A stretch of 12,325 bases of DNA. Source: JBBQSF01 sp038214085 (GTDB lineage: Bacteria > Bacteroidota > Bacteroidia > Bacteroidales > CG2-30-32-10). This document shows, piece after piece, positions 1 through 6,952 of this stretch. The translations under genes and the position numbers were made by a program. The notes under the pieces were generated by a model. It did no database searches. It was not told the DNA's origin and saw nothing but the letters and a program-made list of their open reading frames with translations. The stretch is from NCBI GenBank assembly GCA_038214085.1, contig JBBQSF010000095.1, forward strand, positions 1-12,325, in the 5' to 3' direction. Position 1 is the first letter of the stretch, and every line of letters begins with the position of its first letter.

Positions 1-138
1 GGCGAAAAAGTGCTGTCGGGAAAAATAAACCAGGGTGCAAGCAAAACAATCAGCATAGCTGAATTAAAACCCGGTTTGTATTTTATAAAAGTAAACGACG
101 GAAGCAAAACGTTTAGTAAGAAATTTGTGAAAAAATAA
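1..138 (+). CDS. C-terminal fragment of a T9SS-secreted protein (type A sorting domain)
   Basis: The plus-strand frame is open from the first base and ends at TAA 136-138, giving 45 visible residues; the start lies outside the window. The tail has the usual pattern of a type A T9SS sorting domain: a short hydrophilic stretch, then ELKPGLYFIKV, a glycine-containing turn, and a basic end FSKKFVKK. In Bacteroidota such domains carry cargo through the outer membrane via the type IX system and are normally cleaved by PorU. The function of the missing N-terminal part cannot be read from this window. The assignment rests on the short motif alone, but the fit is good. Confidence 0.8.
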   Translation, partial: GEKVLSGKINQGASKTISIAELKPGLYFIKVNDGSKTFSKKFVKK

Positions 139-151
139 ATTTCAAGAATTC

Positions 152-196
152 AAAAAAAAATCCCTTAAAATCTAAATGAAATTAAGGGTTTTCTTT
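152..196. terminator. bidirectional intrinsic terminator between the cargo gene and the tRNA
   Basis: The arms CCCTTAA (162-168) and TTAAGGG (182-188) form a perfect 7-bp stem with a 13-nt loop. A run of nine A lies on the left (152-160) and a T-rich tract on the right (189-196). Read on plus it is a stem plus U-tract that would end the cargo gene. Read on minus, the A-run becomes the U-tract and would end the tRNA transcript. The position between two genes converging on it fits this dual role. Confidence 0.8.
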
Positions 197-204
197 ATTA
201 AATG

Positions 205-277
205 CGATCCCGGAGGGACTCGAACCCCCAACCGACAGAACCGGAATCTGCTATTCTATCCATTGAACTACGGGACC
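205..277 (-). tRNA. tRNA-Arg (anticodon CCG)
   Basis: The minus strand folds as a complete 73-nt cloverleaf. The acceptor is GGTCCCG paired with CGGGATC (one G-U pair). The D arm is GTTC/GAAT, the anticodon stem GCAGA/TCTGT, and the 7-nt loop TTCCGGT places CCG at positions 34-36. A 5-nt variable loop follows, then the T arm GGGGG/CCCTC with loop TTCGAGT, and discriminator G. The 3' CCA is not encoded, as is common in Bacteroidota. It reads the CGG arginine codon. Confidence 0.95.
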
Positions 278-290
278 ATTATTAATCGTG

Positions 291-322
291 CAAAAATACA
301 AAAATTCACGTTCCCTCAACAA
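291..322 (-). promoter_or_regulatory. promoter of tRNA-Arg
   Basis: On the minus strand TATTTTTG (298-291) matches the Bacteroidota -7 consensus TAnnTTTG. A GTTGTTG stretch upstream gives a candidate -33 TTG at 322-320, with 21 nt between the elements (or at 319-317 with 18 nt). Transcription would start about 5-10 nt before the tRNA 5' end at 277. Confidence 0.65.
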
Positions 323-368
323 CACAATAATTCAGCGTTTTTTTAGTTTTATTATTCTTAAAAATTAC

Positions 369-376
369 TAATATTG
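369..376 (+). promoter_or_regulatory. weak -7 box upstream of porZ
   Basis: TAATATTG matches TAnnTTTG at all but one fixed position and lies 16 nt before the ATG at 393, implying a very short leader. No clear -33 TTG is visible upstream. It is the best candidate for the porZ-recO-yfhO transcript. Confidence 0.35.
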
Positions 377-392
377 CATAAAATAAACCCCA

Positions 393-2711
393 ATGCGTTT
401 CTTTAGATATTTGCTCTTTTTTGCGTTTTATGTGAGCGCTTTTAATGTTAGCTCGCAAGGTATTGCTATTGGCGAATGGCGCACACACCTTCCATTTAAC
501 AGCTGTTTCTCAATTGCAGAAGCAAACAATAAAATATATTGCGCTACCAAATATGCTCTTTTTTCTTACGAAAAGGACGATCAAAGCATTGAAAGAATTA
601 CTAAAGTTAATGCACTTTCTGATATCGGAGTCAGTCGTATTCGCTATAATAAAGCATACGATGTACTTGTGATTGCATATACCAATGGAAATATCGATCT
701 GCTACACAACAATACCATAAGTAATATTTCCGATATTAAACGAAAGGCGATGCCCGGTAGTAAAATGATAAACGACATTTTATTTGTTGACGATAAAGCA
801 TATTTATCATGCGGCTTTGGTATAGTATTGCTCGACCTTACAAAAAAAGAAATACTGGACACTTATTACATCGGTCCCAATGGCGCGCATATTGAAGTGT
901 TTGATTTAGAGCTGGCTGATTCGCTTTTATACGCAGCAACCATTAATGGTGTTTATAAAGCTGAAATCTCAAACCCATTTCTGTCCAATTACCAGTATTG
1001 GTTCAAAGATGTCTCTATTCCTAATGCCAATGGTAAATTTAATCACATTGCTTTTTATAACAACAAGATTTTGGTAAATCTTTCCGAATTAGCATTTAAT
1101 ACCGATACAATTTATACTTACAACGGAACAAACTGGGATTATTTTGATAAGACATATTCCTACACGCGTCACCAGATGTCAGTTTTTGGTGATAAACTTG
1201 TTTTGGTGAATGATGGCGATATCGATATTTATGATACCACTTTTCACAGCATTCAGAAAATCTACGATTACAATCCCGGCACACCGTATCCAAGAGATAT
1301 GATAATTGATGATGATAATGTAAATTGGATTGCCGACAAGGATTGCGGACTAGTTAAAAACTGGCTGGTTTGGAATTATGCTAAAATTACGCCCAATGGC
1401 CCTGCAACAACTAATGTTACTGCAATGTCGGTTCAGGGAAACAAATTATGGGTGGCTCCCGGCGGGCATGATGATACCTGGAATAATGTTTACAATAACG
1501 ATGGCGTGTTTTCATTTGTTGATGAAACATGGAAACAGTTCAATTATTCCAATGTTCCTGCATTTGACAGCATTTATGATTTTATTTCTGTTGCTGTAAA
1601 TCCCGCCAATACTTCAAAAGCTTATATTGGTTCATGGAGCAAGGGCTTGGTTGAATTTACCGATCAAGCAATGACAACTGTATATAACCAATACAACAGC
1701 TCGCTGGCCAATAAAGAAAACTCAACTAAAGTTCAGATCGGGGGTATTTGCTTCGATAAAGACAATAATATGTGGGTGACCAATTCAGGTGTGAATACTG
1801 CAATAAATGTACTTACCAATGAAGGCGTTTGGATAGCATTTAACTTCAGTGGCTTGGTTAATAATAATGAAGTTGGAGCCATTGTAGTAGATGATTTTAA
1901 TCAGAAATGGGCAGTGCTTCCTCGAAATAATGGGATACTTGTATTTGACGATAACAACACTATAAGCAATATCAGCGATGATAAATCAAAAAAAATCACT
2001 TCCTCACTTGGTAATGGCAACCTTCCAAGCAATAATGTTTTCAGCATTGCAAAGGATCGCGATGGAGAAATATGGGTAGGTACTGATAAAGGCATCACCG
2101 TTTTTTATTCTCCAGATAATGTTTTCTCTGGGTCAAACTTTGACTCACAGCACATACTTGTAAATCAAGGCGGCTACAATCAGCCACTACTTGAGTCGGA
2201 AACTGTAACTTCAATAGCCGTTGATGGCTCGAACCGCAAATGGTTGGGAACACAAAGAACCGGAGTGTTTTTGATGTCGGCCGATGGCTCTACTGAACTT
2301 TTGCATTTCACCGAAGATAACAGTCCGCTTTTGTCAAACACAATCAATAATATTGTAATAAATCAGGAAAACGGTGAAGTTTTTTTTGGAACAGATAAAG
2401 GGATCATTTCATTTAAATATACTTCAACCGAAGGCGGAGAAACATTTTCGGATGTGTATGCCTATCCAAATCCGGTTCGCGAAAATTATTACGGAACCAT
2501 TGCAATAAAAGGTTTAGTGGAAAATGCCGATGTTAAAATTACGGATATTTCAGGAACATTGGTTTTTAAAACTGTAGCCGAGGGCGGACAAGCCATCTGG
2601 ACTGGTAATAATTTTGAAGGAGAACGGGCACATACAGGAGTTTACCTTGTTTTTTCCTCAAATGCTGATGGAACAGAAACACTTGTTACAAAAATACTGT
2701 TCATTAATTAG
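393..2711 (+). CDS. porZ: PorZ-like type IX secretion attachment-complex protein, two beta-propellers plus CTD
   Basis: The 772-residue product has a signal peptide (about residues 1-21, hydrophobic core LLFFAFYVSAF), so it is exported. After it comes the PorZ-like start IGEWRTHLPFN (26-36), then YCATKYALFSYEK, ISDIKRK and YLSCGFGIVLLDL, and a long propeller region to about residue 680. Two-component-regulator-type propeller repeats are clear late in it: WVGTDKG near 557, KWLGTQ near 615 and FFGTDKG near 662. A C-terminal sorting-type domain starts near 685 (YAYPNPV) and ends in TLVTKILFIN. The length is close to P. gingivalis PorZ, which joins PorU, PorV and PorQ at the cell surface and binds anionic LPS for attachment to cargo. 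The gene lies 8 bp before recO. A generic propeller protein is the alternative, but the N-terminal motifs and the recO neighbour favour PorZ. Confidence 0.85.
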   Translation: MRFFRYLLFFAFYVSAFNVSSQGIAIGEWRTHLPFNSCFSIAEANNKIYCATKYALFSYEKDDQSIERITKVNALSDIGVSRIRYNKAYDVLVIAYTNGNIDLLHNNTISNISDIKRKAMPGSKMINDILFVDDKAYLSCGFGIVLLDLTKKEILDTYYIGPNGAHIEVFDLELADSLLYAATINGVYKAEISNPFLSNYQYWFKDVSIPNANGKFNHIAFYNNKILVNLSELAFNTDTIYTYNGTNWDYFDKTYSYTRHQMSVFGDKLVLVNDGDIDIYDTTFHSIQKIYDYNPGTPYPRDMIIDDDNVNWIADKDCGLVKNWLVWNYAKITPNGPATTNVTAMSVQGNKLWVAPGGHDDTWNNVYNNDGVFSFVDETWKQFNYSNVPAFDSIYDFISVAVNPANTSKAYIGSWSKGLVEFTDQAMTTVYNQYNSSLANKENSTKVQIGGICFDKDNNMWVTNSGVNTAINVLTNEGVWIAFNFSGLVNNNEVGAIVVDDFNQKWAVLPRNNGILVFDDNNTISNISDDKSKKITSSLGNGNLPSNNVFSIAKDRDGEIWVGTDKGITVFYSPDNVFSGSNFDSQHILVNQGGYNQPLLESETVTSIAVDGSNRKWLGTQRTGVFLMSADGSTELLHFTEDNSPLLSNTINNIVINQENGEVFFGTDKGIISFKYTSTEGGETFSDVYAYPNPVRENYYGTIAIKGLVENADVKITDISGTLVFKTVAEGGQAIWTGNNFEGERAHTGVYLVFSSNADGTETLVTKILFIN

Positions 2712-2719
2712 TTGTAGGC

Positions 2720-3445
2720 ATGCTTTCGCAAACGAATGGTATCGTTTTACAAACTGTTAAATATTCCGAAAACAGCCTGATTGTTAAAATGTACACCGAG
2801 CAAAAAGGGATCAATAGCTTTATGGTTAATTCTGTAAAAAGTAAGCGTTCCCGTTTCAAACCGGTATATTTTCAGCCATTATCCATTCTGGATTTTGTTG
2901 CGTATTACAAGGAAAACAGAGAAATAGCTCAGCTCAAGGAAATTTCTTCCTGCCTACAGTATAAAGCAATTCCCTATGATGTTTTTAAAAGTGCACAAGC
3001 ATTATTTATTGCTGAAGTTTTACTGAAAACACTTCGTGAATCAGAGTCGAACTATAACTTATATTGCTTTGTTACCGGATCACTTGATTTTCTTGATAAT
3101 TACACGGGAAGAGCAGCTGACTTTCATTTGGTATTTTTGTTAAATCTTGCTATATATCTGGGTTTTGCGCCACAGAATAATTATTCCGGAGCGTTCAGAT
3201 TTTTTAACATGCATGAAGGAAAATTTGACGAAAGCAAAGCAAAAGATGAGTATTATCTTGATGAAAATCTGAGTAAATTATTTGCACAGGTAATGAATTG
3301 CGCTTACGAACACCTTGAGGATTTATCCTTATCCTATATTCAGCGAAAGGAAATTCTCGCAAAAATCCTTGAATTTTTCAGGATTCATGTAAACGGTTTT
3401 GGGGTTCTCAAATCGAATGTAATTTTAGAAGAAGTGCTGGCATGA
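2720..3445 (+). CDS. recO: DNA repair protein RecO
   Basis: The 241-residue product has normal RecO length. Residues 1-80 form the OB-fold part, opening with TNGIVLQTVKYSENSLIVKMYTE, which resembles the RecO start where a beta-strand is followed by the S-E-xx-I/L-V turn. The rest is the helical domain, ending with FFRIHVNGFGVLKS. RecO works with RecR in the cytoplasm to load RecA on SSB-coated single-stranded DNA in the RecF pathway. The four-cysteine zinc site found in some RecO proteins is absent; this also happens in other RecO proteins and does not imply loss of function. It follows porZ by 8 bp and its TGA overlaps the next ATG (ATGA at 3442-3445), so the three genes are probably cotranscribed and translationally coupled. 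Confidence 0.9.
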   Translation: MLSQTNGIVLQTVKYSENSLIVKMYTEQKGINSFMVNSVKSKRSRFKPVYFQPLSILDFVAYYKENREIAQLKEISSCLQYKAIPYDVFKSAQALFIAEVLLKTLRESESNYNLYCFVTGSLDFLDNYTGRAADFHLVFLLNLAIYLGFAPQNNYSGAFRFFNMHEGKFDESKAKDEYYLDENLSKLFAQVMNCAYEHLEDLSLSYIQRKEILAKILEFFRIHVNGFGVLKSNVILEEVLA

Positions 3446-5652
3446 AAACCAACAAACTATCGGCACTTTTAAAACATACTGCTGAAAAGGCATGGTTTCC
3501 CTATCTTTTACTTGCTATTGTTGTCATAACCGGCTATTGGCAGGTTTCAATGATGCAGTATGCCTTAAAATACGACATGATTGATTGCTATTACCCATGG
3601 CGTTTTATGGTGAGCGAATCATTGCGTAACGGAATGCTCCCTTTTTGGAATCCCTACCAAACACTCGGGTATCCTATACATGCCGATCCACAAAGTGGAG
3701 CCTGGTATCCGCTTGTTTGGATTATAAGTTATTTGAGAGAATATGATATTTATTCGCTGCATATTGAATACGTAATTCACCTATGTATCGCGGCTTTTGG
3801 AATGTTTTTCCTGGGAAATACTTTAAAATTTGATAAGCGTGTAAGTTTTATTATTGCTGTTGCTTATGTATTCTCAGGTTTTTTTATTGGAAATTCTCAG
3901 CATTTTACTTACACCATAAGCGGGGCATGGATTCCGTTGATTCTTGCACAGTACATGTTGCTGTTCGAAAAACAACATTTTAAACATGCCATCTGGTTTT
4001 CGTTCTTTATGTTTATGCTTATTTCAGGGGGTTATCCTGCGTTTTTATTCATTCTTATTTACTTCTTGTTTGTGCTGTTTTCTTTTTACTTGATTAAACT
4101 ATACAGAGAAAAGAAATTTCATGCTTTGAAAAAGTTCATACTGCATAATGGAATTGCCGTAATTGCTACTCTTTTGTTAAGTTCAGTGGTTTTAATTTCA
4201 ATTGTAAATCTTACACCTTACATTACACGTGGAGGAAAAATTCCCCTCGAAATGGCTTTCTTATGTCCTTTGTCGCCCAAAAGCCTTATTTCATTTATCC
4301 TTCCGTTTGCAACAATCCGCGATATGGCATTTTACGATACTGATCTTTCTATGTCGAATGCATACTTTGGACTGATTCCGCTCATCTTTTTTATTTATGC
4401 CATACTTGTGAAGAAACCCGGAATTTATTGGCTCTTTTTTGCATACGGACTGATTTGCCTGGCGGCCGCATTGGGAAGATATTTGCCCATAAGAGAATTT
4501 CTGTATGATTATGTTCCGTTTATGGGAATGTTCCGTTTTCCTAGTCTCTTCAGGCTTTTTCCAATACTATTTTTTCTGCTTATTGCAGGTTATGGATTGA
4601 ATAAATTTATTGCAAAAGAAAAAATTAAGGATACGAAACTGATAATTATTTCGGTAGTTTTATTCGGGATATTTATTATAAGTCTTATCCTGTCGAGGTT
4701 TGATGGATATCTGATGATGAAAGATTTTGTAAAACATGAATTGTTTAAAGCCTCACAAATTTCTTTAATCCGCCAGCATATTGCTTTTCAGAGTGTGATC
4801 CAATTGTTTTTTGCAGGATTATTTATCGCTTCTGTTTTTGTATTTAAAAATATGAAGAAAATTATTCTTGCTTTTATTATTATTTCTTCTGCGGATATGC
4901 TTATTGCAACTCAGCTAAATGCACCATACACGGTATATTCAGAGTTCTATAAAACCAAAGCTGTAAAACAAATCAGCGAAACATTTCCAAAAAAATTCCC
5001 TGTTCCGGAAAACAAAAACGTTATATTTAACAATGACACAGCAGGCATAGGAAACGGCACATTCTGGAAAAACTTGAATACATTTCACAAACAAATAGCA
5101 TGGGATGGGTTTGCTCCCATTGTTTTTAAAGGCTATGCTTATCTGGCGGACAGTGTTCCAGATCTGTTCAGAAAAGTATTGAGCAATCCCCCTGTATATT
5201 TATCCTCCGAATTTTTTCCTGAAGATTCTGCGAAAGTGCACCAACAAAGCAATTCTGCAAAACAGAAAAATTGTTATTTAAAAGATGAATCACTTCAAAA
5301 AATTAAGGAATCAAATTGTACAGCAAATTCAGGTGATACAGCATTTATTACAGCATTTTCACCAGAGAAAATTGAAATAAATTGCTATACCAAAAACCCT
5401 CAACTTTTGTGCCTTCTCCAGAATTATTATCAGGGCTGGAAAGTGTTTGTAAATAATAAAGAAACGGAAATAACAAAAGTGAATTTTGGCTTGATGGCTT
5501 GTATTGTTCCTGCGGGAAAAAGCACAATAGATTTCCGTTACAACTTTATCCCTGTAAAAATTGGATTTTATATTTCCCTTTTTTCGTTAGCAGCTTTTTT
5601 GCTGTTCTTTGTTTGGTGGATTATTTTACGGAAGTATCTTCGGGTAAAATAA
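3442..5652 (+). CDS. YfhO-family polytopic membrane glycosyltransferase (GT-C fold)
   Basis: The 736-residue protein has about 12 membrane segments, a soluble stretch at about 490-690, and a last membrane helix near 703-730. Family marks are an early outer loop with acidic residues (YDMIDCYYPWRF, D45 and D48), then PFWNPYQTLGYPIHADPQSGAWYP (67-90) and FRFPSLFRLFPILFFLLIAGYGL (364-386). The late part has YYQGWKVFVNNKE and VPAGKSTIDFRY, typical of YfhO C-termini. In Bacillus subtilis YfhO acts with the GT2 enzyme CsbB to glycosylate lipoteichoic acid; GT-C enzymes use polyprenyl-phosphate sugars outside the inner membrane. The acceptor here is unknown. The ATG overlaps the recO stop by 4 bp. 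The 3' end overlaps the convergent gene by 32 bp. Family assignment is firm; substrate is not known. Confidence 0.85.
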   Translation: MKTNKLSALLKHTAEKAWFPYLLLAIVVITGYWQVSMMQYALKYDMIDCYYPWRFMVSESLRNGMLPFWNPYQTLGYPIHADPQSGAWYPLVWIISYLREYDIYSLHIEYVIHLCIAAFGMFFLGNTLKFDKRVSFIIAVAYVFSGFFIGNSQHFTYTISGAWIPLILAQYMLLFEKQHFKHAIWFSFFMFMLISGGYPAFLFILIYFLFVLFSFYLIKLYREKKFHALKKFILHNGIAVIATLLLSSVVLISIVNLTPYITRGGKIPLEMAFLCPLSPKSLISFILPFATIRDMAFYDTDLSMSNAYFGLIPLIFFIYAILVKKPGIYWLFFAYGLICLAAALGRYLPIREFLYDYVPFMGMFRFPSLFRLFPILFFLLIAGYGLNKFIAKEKIKDTKLIIISVVLFGIFIISLILSRFDGYLMMKDFVKHELFKASQISLIRQHIAFQSVIQLFFAGLFIASVFVFKNMKKIILAFIIISSADMLIATQLNAPYTVYSEFYKTKAVKQISETFPKKFPVPENKNVIFNNDTAGIGNGTFWKNLNTFHKQIAWDGFAPIVFKGYAYLADSVPDLFRKVLSNPPVYLSSEFFPEDSAKVHQQSNSAKQKNCYLKDESLQKIKESNCTANSGDTAFITAFSPEKIEINCYTKNPQLLCLLQNYYQGWKVFVNNKETEITKVNFGLMACIVPAGKSTIDFRYNFIPVKIGFYISLFSLAAFLLFFVWWIILRKYLRVK
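5621..5652. repeat. inverted repeat coinciding with the 32-bp convergent gene overlap
   Basis: The overlap of the two convergent reading frames is itself a hairpin. Outer arms TTATTTTAC (5621-5629) and GTAAAATAA (5644-5652) pair over 9 bp. Inner arms GAAG (5631-5634) and CTTC (5638-5641) close on a TAT loop, with a small G/GG internal bulge. Each end of the repeat is the stop codon of one gene, so both proteins end in Val-Lys. There is no U-tract on either side, so it is not a textbook intrinsic terminator, but it is the only visible candidate to stabilise or end the two colliding transcripts. Confidence 0.75.
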
Positions 5653-6946
5653 AAAATACTTTATTGAGGACTTTATTGTATTTAAACCAGTTAAAGCCTT
5701 CATCAACTATCCAGCATTTTTCTTTATAATATAAGAGCGACATCCGAATATTGGTAAAGGAAAAGATAACCAGAAAGAAGACTATGACCGTTTTTTGAAA
5801 ATATTTTTTAGGAACATCAAAAATTTTAGAGAAAAAATATGCCATTGGAATTATAAAGAGCGGATAATATTCAATGAAGCTGCGGTATCCGAAAGAACAA
5901 GCGTAGGTGTAAGCCCACCAACTCGCATTTATATATAGAATGATTGCAAAAATCATAAGAATTGCCAGATAATTCAGCACTTTTTTCTTGATGATCAAAA
6001 ACATACCTGCAACAAAAAATAAAAATACTGGAGAATAGATTAACCAGCCGCTTTCTACGCCAAATAGTACATGTAGAAGTTTTGGATTTGAAATATATTT
6101 AAATGTTTCAGCTTCTCCCTGAGGGTTTACATAAGAATAAAAAACTATTTTTCCTGCAACATGCGACCAGTAATAAAACTGTGGAAATAACACGATGAAA
6201 GCAATTATAGCAATAAGGAGAAAGTACTTGTAGTTTTTGAAAATAAAAAGGAAACGTTCTTTAAGGGCTTTTATTGAATATACATTATAAAGCAAAAACA
6301 GAAGAAGGTAAATACTGTTTGTAGGCCGGATAAGAACCCCCAAGGCAATTGGTATTCCACATATCAAGGTGTTTTTAAAATTGGGTGTTTGAATAAAGCG
6401 GTCAAGACTATATAAAAACCATGTCAACACGAAAAACGAATAGGCATGAGACATTCCTGATTCACAAACCGTGTAATAAAAAAGATTGGTCCCGAAATAA
6501 ATTATAAATACAGAAATGAATGCTGTTAGCTTGCTGGAAAACTTCAGGATTAGTTTGTATAAAAGAACCAGTCCCATGTATACATATACCGAAGCCGCGA
6601 GCAGCAGAGAAAATCCATATACCGATGTATACCCGTCGCTTTGAAGCCCTTTAATGATGCTGTAAGCATGTGCCCCAAGAAAGAAGGGCATTTCCATAAA
6701 AGCAACGCCAAAAGTATATTTATTCATGGTCATGCCATTTTCCAAATAATATGCATACGACTGATGAGTTATATCATGCTTGATAAATAAATATGGTAGA
6801 TATTGATAATAGCCTTCAGCATCGCTCCAAATATATAGGCGGTATTGGATATTATAACAAAAAGAAAAAAGTATGTTCAGTGCTATAAATAATATTCCGA
6901 AGAGAATAATGTTATTTCGTAAAATATTGTTTTTTAAAAAGTTCAT
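5621..6946 (-). CDS. polytopic membrane protein, probable GT-C-type glycosyltransferase (short paralog)
   Basis: The 441-residue protein has about 10-12 membrane segments. It resembles GT39/ArnT-like membrane transferases in plan: an early outer loop with an acidic motif (SDAEGYYQYLP, D42) and long hydrophobic segments. Specific motifs are NKYTFG (75-80), GTNLFYYTVCESGMSHAYSFF (152-172), RPTN (207-210) and the SWWAYTYACSFGYRSFIEYYPLF block (342-364). All recur in the gene just upstream, so the two are tandem paralogs. This copy lacks the C-terminal soluble domain of its partner. It starts 6 bp after the preceding stop, making it the last gene of the operon, and its end overlaps the convergent yfhO-like gene. 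Donor and acceptor cannot be read from sequence; the enzymatic role is inferred from fold and context. Confidence 0.7.
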   Translation of the reverse strand: MNFLKNNILRNNIILFGILFIALNILFSFCYNIQYRLYIWSDAEGYYQYLPYLFIKHDITHQSYAYYLENGMTMNKYTFGVAFMEMPFFLGAHAYSIIKGLQSDGYTSVYGFSLLLAASVYVYMGLVLLYKLILKFSSKLTAFISVFIIYFGTNLFYYTVCESGMSHAYSFFVLTWFLYSLDRFIQTPNFKNTLICGIPIALGVLIRPTNSIYLLLFLLYNVYSIKALKERFLFIFKNYKYFLLIAIIAFIVLFPQFYYWSHVAGKIVFYSYVNPQGEAETFKYISNPKLLHVLFGVESGWLIYSPVFLFFVAGMFLIIKKKVLNYLAILMIFAIILYINASWWAYTYACSFGYRSFIEYYPLFIIPMAYFFSKIFDVPKKYFQKTVIVFFLVIFSFTNIRMSLLYYKEKCWIVDEGFNWFKYNKVLNKVFFILPEDTSVK

Positions 6947-6952
6947 TGAAAA

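Noticed and set aside
205..277. tRNA-Arg as an integration site
   Set aside because: No integrase gene and no second copy of the tRNA 3' end is seen, and the flanking genes look like core genes.
306..488. A 60-codon minus-strand frame across the porZ start
   Set aside because: It covers the porZ upstream region and signal peptide in antisense, with no promoter or family features of its own.
2720..3445. RecO as degenerate because it lacks the CxxC zinc motif
   Set aside because: Length and the OB-fold and helical parts are normal; many RecO proteins lack the zinc site.
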